Source: DATJGR01 sp963787045
Lineage (GTDB): Bacteria > Pseudomonadota > Gammaproteobacteria > Pseudomonadales > Azotimanducaceae
Assembly (NCBI GenBank): GCA_963787045.1
Contig: CAWBBR010000016.1
Span: 62,001 to 126,000 of the forward strand
Reading direction: 5' to 3'
Length of the DNA stretch: 64,000 nucleotides
The position numbers and the translations under genes were made by a program. The notes under the pieces are model-generated. The model ran no database searches and had not been told where the DNA came from. It saw nothing but the letters and a program-made list of their open reading frames with translations. Below, in pieces: positions 54,215-64,000 of this stretch (position 1 is its first letter; each line of letters starts with the position of its first letter).

Positions 54215-55579
54215 TCAAGTCGCGGCGAAACGCGCGATCCGGTGCGCGTCGCCTGCGGTGCGCCAGAGCCGGTACGTCGCGGCCACCGCCACGAACGCGA
54301 GGCCGGCCGTCATGCCGGACCAGAAACCGTAGATGCCGAGCGGCTTCCACGATAGCCAGCCGAAACCGAGCCAGCACGCGATCGGCACCGCGACGATCCA
54401 ATAGCCGAACAGCGCGATCCACATCGGCACCTGCGTGTCTTTGTAGCCGCGCAACGCACCGATCGCGACCACCTGGGTGTCGTCCGCGAGTTGATACGCG
54501 GCGACGAAGATCACCACCGTCGCCGCGAGCGCCGTCACCTGCGGATCGGTGCTGAACAGCGCGACCACGAAGAATCGGCCGAGCAGCAGTAACGTACCGA
54601 CGACGACGGCGAACAAGGCCGCCGTGCGCAGCGCGACGAGCGCCGCCAGGCGCGCTCGATCGAAGTCGTTGGCGCCGACGTTGAAACCGACGCGGATGGT
54701 GGTCGCCATGCCGAGCGCCAGCGGCACCATGAACGTCATGCCGTTCAGGTTACCGACGATCTGGTGCGACGCGAGCGTTTCCGGACCCAAGCGTCCGATC
54801 AACAACCCCATCAGCGAAAAAGCGAATACCTCGGCGAACCCGGTGGCGCCGATCGGCAGACCGATGACGAAGAAGCGCTGCAGCACCGACCACTTCGGCC
54901 ACGAGAATTTCGCGAACAAGCCTGTGACGCGCACGAACGGCAGGCGCGTGACCAGCAGCATGCCGAAGAACTCCGCCCACCAGAGAATCGCCGACGCCCA
55001 TCCGCAGCCGACGCCGCCCATCTGCGGTACGCCCCAGTGGCCGTACATGAACGCGTAGTTCAGGGGCCACTTCAGAATCAGCGCGGCGAGCGCCATGTAC
55101 ATGGCCGGCTTGGTGTGTCCCATGCCCTCGCACAAATAGCGGACCAGAAAGTAACCGAGCAGCGGAAACGCACCCCAACTCGTTGCGAGCATGTAACCGA
55201 TGGCGATCTCTCGCGTATGAGGCTCGATGCCGAGCCCGGTGTACACGAAGCCGACGTTGCGCCAGAACAGCGTCAACACCAGCGACGCCAGCGCGACGAT
55301 CCAGAATCCCTGCCGCACGATTTCGCCGACCTCGCCGACGCGACCTGCCCCGCGCAACTGCGCGATGATCGGCGTGGCCGCCAGCACGAAGCCGCTGACG
55401 AGAAACTGCGACGGCCACAACACGTTCAGGCCGAGCGCGATCCCGGCCAGATCGGGCGCAGACAGATGCCCCGCCATGATCGTGTCCATGACGCCTTGTG
55501 CCATCTGCAGCAACTGCGCCGCCATCAACGGCAGCGCAAGCCGCACCAGCGTGCGGAACTCTTCGGCCGACGCGCTCAC
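54215..55579 (-). CDS. MATE-family multidrug efflux transporter
   Basis: An intact 454-residue inner-membrane protein of the MATE/NorM family, with 12 helices and start at GTG 55579. It begins SASAEEFRTLVRLALPLMAAQLLQMAQGVMDTIMAG, and has the repeat-halves typical of the family (SQFLVSGFVLAATPIIAQLRG, GNLNGMTFMVPLALGMATT) and motif NVGANDFDRARLAA. It exports cationic drugs in exchange for H+ or Na+. It diverges from the GNAT gene at 55680. Confidence 0.94.
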   Translation of the reverse strand: MSASAEEFRTLVRLALPLMAAQLLQMAQGVMDTIMAGHLSAPDLAGIALGLNVLWPSQFLVSGFVLAATPIIAQLRGAGRVGEVGEIVRQGFWIVALASLVLTLFWRNVGFVYTGLGIEPHTREIAIGYMLATSWGAFPLLGYFLVRYLCEGMGHTKPAMYMALAALILKWPLNYAFMYGHWGVPQMGGVGCGWASAILWWAEFFGMLLVTRLPFVRVTGLFAKFSWPKWSVLQRFFVIGLPIGATGFAEVFAFSLMGLLIGRLGPETLASHQIVGNLNGMTFMVPLALGMATTIRVGFNVGANDFDRARLAALVALRTAALFAVVVGTLLLLGRFFVVALFSTDPQVTALAATVVIFVAAYQLADDTQVVAIGALRGYKDTQVPMWIALFGYWIVAVPIACWLGFGWLSWKPLGIYGFWSGMTAGLAFVAVAATYRLWRTAGDAHRIARFAAT

Positions 55580-55679
55580 GATCGAACGCTCTAAAAAGGG
55601 GCGCGCATTCTGGCCGCTCCCTGTCGGCTCGGCAAGAGTGCTGGCATGCTTGCGTCGACAACTCCAACGGAAAGATCCA

Positions 55680-56147
55680 ATGGCGCAGCCCGATACCCGC
55701 GCATTCGTACCCGACGATTTCGACGTGCCGCAGCAGTTGATCCACGCGTCGTTCCGGCTCGAGCCGCTCGGCGCGCAGCACAACGAACGCGACTATGCGG
55801 CGTGGACCGGCAGCATGGACCACATCAAAGCAACGCCGGGTTTCGTCGGCGCACCGTGGCCGCACGCGATGAGCCTCGCCGAGAACCACGGCGATCTGAC
55901 GAAGCACGCCGACGACTTCGTCGGGCGGCGCGGCTTCACGTACACCGTGCTCGACGACACGAACGACGTCATCGGCTGCGTCTACATCTATCCCGGCCGC
56001 ACGGAACAATTCGACGTACGCGTAACGTCATGGGTGCGCGCGGATCGTGCCGAACTCGACCGCGTGCTGCAGCGAGCTGTTTCGCAGTGGCTCGCGAATC
56101 GCTGGCCGTTCGCCTCCATCGACTACGCGGAGCGACCCGTCACCTGA
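55680..56147 (+). CDS. GNAT-like N-acetyltransferase
   Basis: A 155-residue protein starting at ATG 55680. It has a GNAT-type order: SFRLEPLGAQHNERDYAAW, a strand TYTVLDDTNDVIGCVYIYP and the core VRVTSWVRADRAELDRVL, but the CoA-loop (R/Q-x-x-G-x-G) is replaced by ADRAELD, so acetyl-CoA binding is uncertain. It could be a degenerate acetyltransferase. Its end overlaps the convergent DUF6515-like gene by 8 bases. Confidence 0.75.
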   Translation: MAQPDTRAFVPDDFDVPQQLIHASFRLEPLGAQHNERDYAAWTGSMDHIKATPGFVGAPWPHAMSLAENHGDLTKHADDFVGRRGFTYTVLDDTNDVIGCVYIYPGRTEQFDVRVTSWVRADRAELDRVLQRAVSQWLANRWPFASIDYAERPVT

Positions 56148-56787
56148 CGCTGTATCCGCGCGCGCTGAGGCACGCCGCCAGCGCGCGTTGATAGTCCTCG
56201 CGCTTGTGCGCCCACGAGGATTCGTCTACACCGCCTTGCGGTTTCACCGGGTCGAAGCCGGTCTCGTTGACCGACCACGCGTGGCATTCGTACCGATCGG
56301 TCGACTCCTGCGTGTCGGACTGACCCCGCATCGGGTACACGAACAGTTCTGACGCCGGCGTTGCAACGCTGACGGTCTCGGTGGGTGGCGGCTGCGTGAC
56401 CACATAACCCTGAGCTTGCGGCTGCCATGTGTAGTACACGTCGTTTGCGTAGAAGTACGGAAAGCCGCCGATCCAGAACGTGCTGTAGTACGGCGGCAGG
56501 AACGGCACCACCACGCCGATCGGCGGCGTCACCACGATGAAGTGCGTGCCGTTCTGGTGATACCAGCTGCCCTGGTGGTAGTAATACGGACCGGTGCGAT
56601 ACGGAATGGCCGTTGCGCCGCGCGGCGGTCCGTCGAACGCACGACCCGGCGCCGGGTAGTACCCGGCGCGGTCGTAGTGCGCGGGCGCCCGCCCTTCTTC
56701 CGCACGGACCGACGCCGCCTCCATTCCGATCGCAACGACGATCAGCAGCGTCGCGAACCTCGCGATCGATCGCATCGTTGTAGTCAT
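56140..56787 (-). CDS. Secreted DUF6515-like protein with RYEC/GFDP module
   Basis: A 215-residue exported protein with signal peptide (about 1-29, ending VRA), a Tyr/Gly/Pro-rich middle (GPYYYHQGSWYHQNGTHFIVVTP) and a C-terminal module STDRYECHAWSVNETGFDPV, ending REDYQRALAACLSARGYSVR. That module is shared with its upstream neighbour at 56801-57349, where it reads DRYECYLWAVKQSGFDPSQ and RAMSACLEGRGYTVQ. The two genes are cotranscribed with a 13-bp gap. Likely located in the envelope; function unknown. Confidence 0.8.
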   Translation of the reverse strand: MTTTMRSIARFATLLIVVAIGMEAASVRAEEGRAPAHYDRAGYYPAPGRAFDGPPRGATAIPYRTGPYYYHQGSWYHQNGTHFIVVTPPIGVVVPFLPPYYSTFWIGGFPYFYANDVYYTWQPQAQGYVVTQPPPTETVSVATPASELFVYPMRGQSDTQESTDRYECHAWSVNETGFDPVKPQGGVDESSWAHKREDYQRALAACLSARGYSVR

Positions 56788-56800
56788 GGCGAACTCCCAA

Positions 56801-57349
56801 CTACTGCACGGTGTAGCCGCGCCCTTCGAGACACGCGCTCATCGCGCGACGATAGGTTCCTGCCTCCGCATCCAGTCGCGCCTGGCGAGCCGACGCATTC
56901 GCGTCGTATTGGCTCTGCAGTTGCGCCGATGCCGCCTGTTGCGACGACTCGACGGCAGACCCCAACACGGCACCGGCCATCGCGCCGGCAACCGCGCCCT
57001 CGCCTTCGTTGTGTGGCGATCCGACGATCGCACCGATGACGGCACCGGAAGCCGCGCCGGCCGCGATTGGCGCGCCCGACGGTTCCTGAGATCTGACGAC
57101 CACGCGCTGGGGCGGCTGCAGGTTCATCTGGCTGGGATCGAAGCCGCTCTGCTTCACTGCCCAGAGATAGCACTCGTAACGATCGCGGTCCTGTTGGGCC
57201 ACGCTCTGACCCGCGCTCGGATAGAAGACGACTTCGGTGAAAGAAGCCGTCGATTCGACCGGCGGGGGCGGCGGCTCGCTCCCGGCGGCCGCACAACCCG
57301 TCGCCAGGATGGCGCCAACGACCAGAAGAAGCCCGATTCGTGTCTTCAT
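56801..57349 (-). CDS. Lipoprotein with glycine-zipper and RYEC/GFDP module
   Basis: A 182-residue lipoprotein: signal ending GAILATGC (lipobox, Cys at about 19), a Pro/Glu stretch, then the module DRYECYLWAVKQSGFDPSQ, a glycine-zipper (GAPIAAGAASGAVIGAIVGS and GAVAGAMAGAVLGSAVES) that may form a membrane hairpin or pore-lining helix, and the C-terminal half-module RAMSACLEGRGYTVQ. The glycine-zipper lies between the two halves, unlike the neighbour. Glycine-zipper lipoproteins often insert in the outer membrane. First gene of the pair. Confidence 0.85.
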   Translation of the reverse strand: MKTRIGLLLVVGAILATGCAAAGSEPPPPPVESTASFTEVVFYPSAGQSVAQQDRDRYECYLWAVKQSGFDPSQMNLQPPQRVVVRSQEPSGAPIAAGAASGAVIGAIVGSPHNEGEGAVAGAMAGAVLGSAVESSQQAASAQLQSQYDANASARQARLDAEAGTYRRAMSACLEGRGYTVQ

Positions 57350-57532
57350 CGCGGCACTCCCAACGATCGACCGTTCGTCATTGTTTACGACAGCGCCTGT
57401 GTCGAATCGTTAGCGCTGCTGTTCTACAAACGGTTTGTCGTGTGCCGGTGAACTCAATGGAGGAATTTCACGAACAGGGTCGAGTCTGATCAGGCGCTTG
57501 TTGCACAACTACGTATGTTCAGGAGATGAATC

Positions 57533-58129
57533 ATGATCAGCAGGAAGTTCAGCAGTTCCGTTGCAGCCGTGCTCTGTTCCGCCAGCGCGATGACGTACGC
57601 GGCAGAGCCCGGCCCCTACATCGAAGGCAGCATGGGCGAATCGACGATCAAGGCGTCGACGAAGTTCGCGGACGACGAAGGCGCGGTGGACACGTTCCAC
57701 ATGACGAAAGACGAAACCGCCTACAAGGCGTCGATTGGCTACAACCTGACGCCGTGGCTCGGTGTCGAAGGCGGCTACGTCGACTTCGGCAATCCGACGG
57801 ACCACGCCAATCTGCCGACGTTCGGCCGTGTCGACGGCACGGTCGATGCCACGGGTTGGGAAGGATTCGTCGTCGGCTCACTGCCGCTCGGACCCATCGA
57901 CCTGTTCGCCAAAGTCGGCGCGATCGAGTCTGACATCCGCTTCAAGGCGCACAGCGAAGAGTTCGACGCGCGCCGATCCGAAGACGAGAGCAATGGCGAA
58001 TTCGCGTACGGCGGCGGCGCGGCGTACGAATTCGGAAAGTTCGCGCTGCGGGCAGAGGTCGAAACCTACAACGCCAACAAGCTCGACGACATGCACTTGA
58101 TCACCGCGGGCCTCACGTACCACATCTGA
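57533..58129 (+). CDS. Outer-membrane beta-barrel protein
   Basis: A 198-residue protein with signal peptide (1-23, ending TYAAE), then alternating amphipathic strands: PYIEGSMGESTIKAS, TPWLGVEGGYVDFGNPT, LFAKVGAIESDIRFKA, EFGKFALRAEVETYN, and a C-terminal strand LITAGLTYHI. This is an eight-stranded OmpA/OmpX-like barrel without a peptidoglycan-binding domain. Expected in the outer membrane. The 183 bp before it (57350-57532) hold only its promoter and that of the divergent lipoprotein. Confidence 0.85.
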   Translation: MISRKFSSSVAAVLCSASAMTYAAEPGPYIEGSMGESTIKASTKFADDEGAVDTFHMTKDETAYKASIGYNLTPWLGVEGGYVDFGNPTDHANLPTFGRVDGTVDATGWEGFVVGSLPLGPIDLFAKVGAIESDIRFKAHSEEFDARRSEDESNGEFAYGGGAAYEFGKFALRAEVETYNANKLDDMHLITAGLTYHI

Positions 58130-58143
58130 TCCACGCCCCGGCA

Positions 58144-58174
58144 GACTCACGGACGTGCCTACCGTCCGCGAGTC
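58144..58174. terminator. Bidirectional terminator hairpin
   Basis: gactcacggacg and cgtccgcgagtc pair over 12 positions with one mismatch and a 7-base loop, between the convergent beta-barrel and outer-membrane-factor genes. Its last two bases overlap the end of the latter gene. Confidence 0.6.
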
Positions 58175-59634
58175 ATTGCGACCCTGGTCCCTGCGCCTCG
58201 GGCGCGCTGACCACGTCGCCGCCCAGCACCAGGTACAGCAACGCGGTGTCGAGATAGCGCTGGCTCTCGGCGCGCGCGATGCCGAGACGCGCCTGCAGAT
58301 AGATGCGCTGCGTCACGAGGATCTGCAGAAAGCTCGCCTGCCCTGATTCATAGCTCTGCTGCGTCAACTCGAGCGATGCGCGCGACGATTCCAGTGCGGC
58401 CTGCTGTGCTTCCACCGCCTCTGCGTCGTGTTGCAGCGCGTTCAGCGCATCGGCCACTTCGCCGAACGCTTGCAGCACGGTCTGCCGATACTGCGCGAGC
58501 GTCGCCGCAAACGTATCGACCGCGGCGCGGCGCTCCGCGCGCAACGTGCCGCCGTGAAAGAGCGGCGCCGTCAGCCCTGCCGCAATCGACCATACGTCGC
58601 TGTTGGCGCTGAACAGATCTCCACTGGTGCCGGCCGTGGTCGTCCACGAACCGCTGAGCGTCAGGCTCGGATAGAGCGCGGCCGTCGCGACGCCGACCGC
58701 CGCGCTTGCGGCGCGCAGCTGCGCTTCGGCCGCGAAAATGTCGGGCCGCGCGCGCACCAGATCCGACGGCAGCGTCAGCGGCAGATCGGTCGGCAGCGTC
58801 ATGCTCGCGAAGCGAAACTCCGGCGGCGCCCAATCCGCAGGATAACGTCCGACCAGAACCGCGAGCTGGTGGCGTGCCACGTCGAACTGCTGGCGCAGCG
58901 GCGGCAACAGCGCGCGGTCGCTGGCCAATTGGCCCTCTGCGGCGAGCACGTCGGTCCCTGCCGATTTGCCCGCCGCTTCGGAGATCTGCACGAGCTGCAG
59001 GTTGTGTTCGTCCACCGCAATGATGTCCTGCGCGGCGGCGAGTTCCTCCAACGCGCTCGCCATGTTGATGGCGGCCGTGACCACATCGCCGGTCAGCGAC
59101 AGATACGTCGAACCGACGATGCCGCGCTGAAAGTCGACCAGCGCCGCCTCTTGTTCGACGCGCCGCCGCGTGCCGCCGAAAACGTCCGTGGCCAAGCTGA
59201 TCGCGCCGCCCACGTCGTAGAGATTTCTGACCGAACCGCCGCCGGTGCGCGTCAGCCCGCCGCTGTTGCCGCGCGACGTCGACGCGCCGAGGTCCACTTG
59301 CGGATACAGCGCGCCACGCGTCGCGGCCAGCGTCTCGGAGGCGGCCGACAGCGTCGCATGCGCGGCCTCGAGCGTCGGGCTGCCGCGCAACGCGAGATCG
59401 ACCGTGTCGTTCAGCGGCGTCGACGCAAACGCGCGCCACCACTGCGCCGCGGGCACCGAACCCGGCTGCAGCGTCTGCTGCGGCTGTCCGTCGCCGGCGC
59501 CGGGCAACGTCATCTGCGTCTGATCGTATCGGTCGACGTCCGGCGCGGCCGGCTGCGTGAAATTCGGCCCCACCGCGCAACCGCCGACGAGCACGACAAT
59601 CGGCAGCAGCCAACGAATACGTAAAGGCGCGACA

Positions 59635-59635
<1 letters not shown>
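58173..59635 (-). CDS. RND/MacAB-type outer-membrane factor lipoprotein (NodT family)
   Basis: The last gene of the export operon. The body, 473 residues from 59594, is intact, starting at the lipobox VGGCAVGPNFTQPAAP; the signal peptide upstream requires a one-base slip right after GTG 59635, whose G is shared with the stop of the permease gene (TAGTG). Outer-membrane-factor domains repeat in the usual pattern (NLYDVGGAISLATDVFGG; SLLWS-like WSIAAGLTAPLFHGG; RVSYE-like LTQQSYESGQASFLQIL). It should form the trimeric outer-membrane channel for the MacA/MacB-like pump. Confidence 0.9.
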
Positions 59636-60949
<1,314 letters not shown>

Positions 60950-60950
<1 letters not shown>

Positions 60951-61780
60951 CAGCGCGAACGCCGCAGCCGGTGCCGTGAATCAGCGCGTGGCACCGGCCG
61001 ACATCGGGCGCCTCGCCATTGCGCTCGCGGTGCGATGTCGCGATCGGCGTCCGGCGTTCGCGCCGCGGCACTCGAATCGCGGCGCTCGTCGGACACGATC
61101 CCGCCGTCGCGCATGGTGATCACGCGATCGGCATAGGCGGCGATGTCCGGCTCGTGCGTGACGACGACGATGGTGACGCCCTGCTCGCGGTTGAGCGCAC
61201 CAGCGTCTCCATGATCTCGTGCGAGGTGCGGGTGTCGAGATTGCCGGTCGGCTCGTCGGCCAGCAGCAGGCTCGGCGAATTGATCAGCGCGCGCGCGATC
61301 GCGACGCGCTGCTGCTGGCCGCCGGAGAGCTGCGCCGGGCGTGTTGCCGCGCGCGATCGCCGAGCCCGAGCAGCTCGAGCGCCTGCGCGCGCGCGCTCGA
61401 GCCGCGCTCCGTAGCGCGCGGCGGTGCGTCGCTCGAATAGAACAGCGGCAACGCCGACGTTCTCGAGCGCGCTGGTGCGCGCCAGCAGGTTGAAGCTCTG
61501 GAACACGAAGCCGATGCGCTCGCTGCGGATGCGCGCGAGTTCCGGTTCCGGAAGCTGCGCGACATCGACGCCTTCGAACAGATAGCGGCCGCGCGGTGGG
61601 CCGATCGAGGCAACCGAGGATCGACATCAGCGTCGACTTGCCCGAGCCCGACGAGCCCATGATGGCGACGAACTCGCCGCGCTCGATCGACAGGTTCACG
61701 CCGCGCAGCGCGTGCACGTCGACGTCGCCGACGTGATAGGTCCGCGTGAGGTCCTGCACTTCGATGACGGTGTCGGTCAT
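60950..61780 (-). CDS. ABC transporter ATP-binding subunit, MacB/LolD type (compensated frame slips)
   Basis: It starts at ATG 61780, 6 bases after the adaptor's stop (TAG at 61787), and ends with a TGA overlapping the permease ATG. Walker A is GSSGSGKST; the Q-loop region and signature LSGGQQQRVAIARAL plus Walker B LLLADEPTGNLDT are in a second frame from about 61500 to 61215; the initial frame returns with VVVTHEPDIAAYADR (H-loop). Internal slips sum to zero, so the ends are in the same frame. It powers the MacB-type export cycle. Confidence 0.88.
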
Positions 61781-61786
61781 GATCGG

Positions 61787-63096
61787 CTAGAAGCGCGGCA
61801 TGCGCGGCGTGCCTGTCCGCCCGGCACACCGCCGCCCGGCGGCGCCGCCGGACTCGGCGCCGGCCACGCCGAGCACGATCGGTATCACCTTCCGTCAGCT
61901 GAGCCGCCGACGACTTCGGTGAACGCATCGTCGTCCAGCCCGACCTGCGATCGGCACGCGCAGCCGGCTGGCCGTCCTCCAACACGCCAGACCGCGCGCT
62001 GCGCCTTATCCTTCTTGTTGGACTCCGCAGCTGCGGCGCGCTGCCTTCGCGATCGCTGGCGGCGTATAGCGCAACGCCTGATTCGGCACGCGCATCACGT
62101 TCGTCGCGCTCGTGCGGTAACGACGCGACCGCGGCGGTCATGCCCGGCTTCAAGAGCAGCTTCGGATTCGGCACGCCGACGACGACGTCGTAGGTGATGA
62201 CGTTCTGTACGCTTTGCGGCGCCTGCCGCACTTGCGTGACGGTGCCGGTGAACGTCTCGTCCGGGATACGCCTCGACGGTGAACAGCACCTTGTTGCCGA
62301 CCGCGACGTCGCCGATGTCGCTTTCGCTGACGTTGGTGTCGACCTGCATCTGCGTGAGATCGGTTGCGATCAGAAACAGCGTCGGCGTCTGGAAGCTGGC
62401 GGCCACGGTTTGGCCCTGCGTGACGTTGCGCGACACCACGGTGCCGTTCACCGGCGAGATGATGTTCGTGTAGTCGAGGTTGACCTTCGCGGAATTGAGC
62501 GACGCAACGCGCTGCGCGATCGTGCTCTCGTCGAGCGCCACCTGCGCCTGTGCCTGCTGCCACGCGTTCAGCGCCGTGTCGACGGTTTCCTGCGACACGA
62601 TGCGGCGGTTCAACAGATCGAGGTCACGGTCGTAGATGGTCTTTGCGAAGGCCAGGTTCGCCTGATCCTTCGCGAGCTGCGCGCGCGCCGTGCCGAGCGC
62701 CGCGCTCTCCTGATCGACGATCGACTGATACGGGCGCGGATCGATCTTCGCGCACAGCTGCCCGGCTTTGACTTCGCGTGTTGAAGTCGCAGAGCAGATC
62801 CTGCAGCACACCGGACACGTACGTGCCGACCTGAACGGTCGTCATCGGGTTGACGGTGCCGCTGGCGGTGACGGTGCGTTGCACGTCGCCGCGCGTCACG
62901 GTGCCGGTGAGATAGTGCGGCGCCGCGGTGCGGTGCATCCACCAATAGCCGGCCGCCGCGATGAGCGACGACCGCCACTAACGGCGAAGATGGCCAGGCG
63001 CGTCCTGCGCCGCTTGGGACGCAACCGGGCGGCCAGCGGCGGGCGTTCGGTATCGGTTCGCGCCGCGCCGGTCGTGGCCTGATCGGGGTCTACCAT
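61787..63096 (-). CDS. MacA/HlyD-like periplasmic adaptor (several frame slips)
   Basis: First gene of the exporter operon, with ATG 63096. A basic N-terminus and a single anchor helix (TM near 62970, ending AAAGYWWMHRT after a slip) lead to the barrel-sandwich start TGTVTRGDVQRTVTASGTVN, then VSGVLQDLLCDFNT and, in another frame, AGQLCAKIDPRPYQSIVDQE, a coiled-coil hairpin (AQLAKDQANLAFAKTIYDRD) and SPVNGTVVSRNVTQGQTVAA. Further slips near 62265, 62140 and between 62000 and 61880 precede the end. It bridges the permease and the outer-membrane factor encoded by the operon. Confidence 0.87.
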
Positions 63097-63238
63097 TTAT
63101 TCTCTATTCTCCGTCTCGCATGGCGGCAGCGGTCATCCGGGCACCGGATGACATTCATACGCGATCGCCGGGGGAATCCGTTGATCCTGCCGACTCGTCA
63201 GCCTCTTCGGCTAGCGCTTAGAGGGCTGCGCTGCCGGA

Positions 63239-63261
63239 GAAGTTGCGACAGAAGTTGCGAC
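63239..63261 (+). repeat. Direct repeat gaagttgcgac (12-bp period)
   Basis: gaagttgcgac at 63239-63249 is repeated at 63251-63261, 19 bases before the methyltransferase start. It may be an operator half-site pair or chance. Confidence 0.35.
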
Positions 63262-63279
63262 GAGAGTTCCGATCGCAAT

Positions 63280-64000
63280 ATGGAGGCACCACCTTTGGAC
63301 CGGTCCGACCCGACACAGCGTCGCGTCTTCTTCGAGCTCCACAGCGACCTACCGCGCGAGGGTCCGGGCAATCGCGCCAGCACCGCGCGCGCCGCGCAAC
63401 TGATGGGCACCTTGCCGCGCGGCCGCTGCTGGTCGACGTCGGCTGCGGGCCGGGTGCGCAGACGCTCGACCTCGCCCAGCTGTTGCCGGATGCGCGCATC
63501 GTCGCAATCGATGCGCACAAGCCGTTCCTCGAGGAACTGCGGCGCCGCATCGACGCGGCCGGCGCCGGCGATCGCATCGAGGCGCGCTTCGGCGACATGC
63601 GCGCGCTGCCGTTCGAGCCCGACAGCATCGATGTACTGTGGTGCGAAGGCGCCGCGTACGTCATCGGCGTACCCGCCGCGCTGGCGGCATGGACGCCGCT
63701 CTTGAAGCCGCGGCGGACGGATCGCGCTGACGGAACCGGTGTGGCTCAGGACCGACCCACCGCGACGCAGCGCGACGCAACTGGGACGCGTATCCGGCGA
63801 TGACCGACGTCGCCGGCTGCCGCGCGATCATCGCGCGCGCCGGATTGAAACTGTTGGGCGATTTCGCGTTGCCGGAAGCCGGCGTGGTGGGATCACTACT
63901 AGGGCCACTCGAAGCGCGCACCAGACAGCTCCGCGCGAAGTACTCCGGCGACGCGGCCGCAGCGATCGTGCTGCAGAGCGCCGAAGACGAGGTGGAGGCA
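63280..64000 (+). CDS. Class I SAM methyltransferase, partial (frame slips; cut by window end)
   Basis: The ATG at 63280 starts MEAPPLDRSDPTQRRVFFEL. A slip near 63425 leads to SAM motif I LLVDVGCGPGAQTLDLAQLL, motif II RIVAIDAHKPFLEELRRRI and motif III FEPDSIDVLWCEGAAYV. Slips near 63705 and 63760 then lead to AYPAMTDVAGCRAIIARAGL, open to the last base of the window. It is a Methyltransf_11/25-like enzyme with no assignable substrate. It diverges from the MacA-like operon. Confidence 0.8.

Overview
The window is GC-rich (roughly 65%), gene-dense bacterial chromosome with no phage, plasmid, transposase, CRISPR, rRNA or tRNA gene that I can see. The gene set (DinB, rhombosortase with a GlyGly-CTERM substrate, PspA family protein, CYP153-like P450 with putidaredoxin-type ferredoxin, Baeyer-Villiger-type monooxygenase, several amidohydrolases, NodT/MacAB-type export) and the frequent GTG/TTG starts suggest a free-living gammaproteobacterium of the Nevskiales/Steroidobacterales kind. 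That placement is an inference from gene content. A striking technical property is that more than twenty genes are broken by single-base frame slips while their domains stay conserved on both sides, as expected for an assembly with uncorrected indels. The worst stretch is 59.6-63.1 kb. I therefore list these as single genes and say where the frame changes.

Layout. 0-5.5 kb: secreted pectinacetylesterase-like hydrolase, secreted peroxiredoxin, frameshifted S9 peptidase, small periplasmic protein, MFS carrier. 5.5-11.6 kb: a two-component system, then a CBS-domain protein divergent from a PspA-family / membrane protein / vWA operon. The same OmpR-type pair of 11-bp direct repeats lies upstream of the regulator and in the CBS/pspA divergent promoter, which suggests one envelope-stress circuit. 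Between them lie two related hairpin elements in inverted orientation. 11.6-16 kb (minus strand): toroid-like unknown, dinB, GNAT, LLM oxidoreductase. 16-20.1 kb: Gfo/Idh/MocA oxidoreductase, rhombosortase, an ADAM-like metalloprotease ending in GlyGly-CTERM, and a DUF6174-like lipoprotein, most joined by overlapping start/stop codons.

20-31 kb: DGPF protein plus ECF42-type sigma factor, VOC proteins, epoxide hydrolase, a BTAD/TolB-like/TPR regulator, methyltransferases, a tandemly duplicated CPBP protease, and a GyrI-like/MoaF-like divergent pair separated by three repeats with a 14-bp period. 31-38 kb (minus strand): pssA and a catabolic-looking group (two amidohydrolases, a channel-like protein, P450, ferredoxin, amidohydrolase-2 protein). 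38-41 kb: a large FecR/DUF6600 protein and a 584-bp noncoding stretch with DnaA-box-like words, a run of hairpins and a strong terminator. 41-50 kb: small-molecule enzymes (Cys-nucleophile alpha/beta hydrolase, aldo/keto reductase, serine hydrolase, N-acyl-D-amino-acid deacylase, SGNH hydrolase, flavin monooxygenase). 50-58 kb: STAS-like protein, MFS carrier, broken TPR gene, second ECF sigma with SnoaL-like tail, MATE pump, two paralogous envelope proteins, beta-barrel protein. 58-63 kb: an operon for a tripartite exporter (adaptor, ATPase, permease, outer-membrane factor). A methyltransferase runs off the right edge.

The most noteworthy items are the linked TCS/CBS/PspA/vWA circuit, the rhombosortase with its own substrate and a coupled lipoprotein, the paired hairpin elements at 8.3-8.65 kb, and the structured noncoding region at 40.5-40.8 kb.
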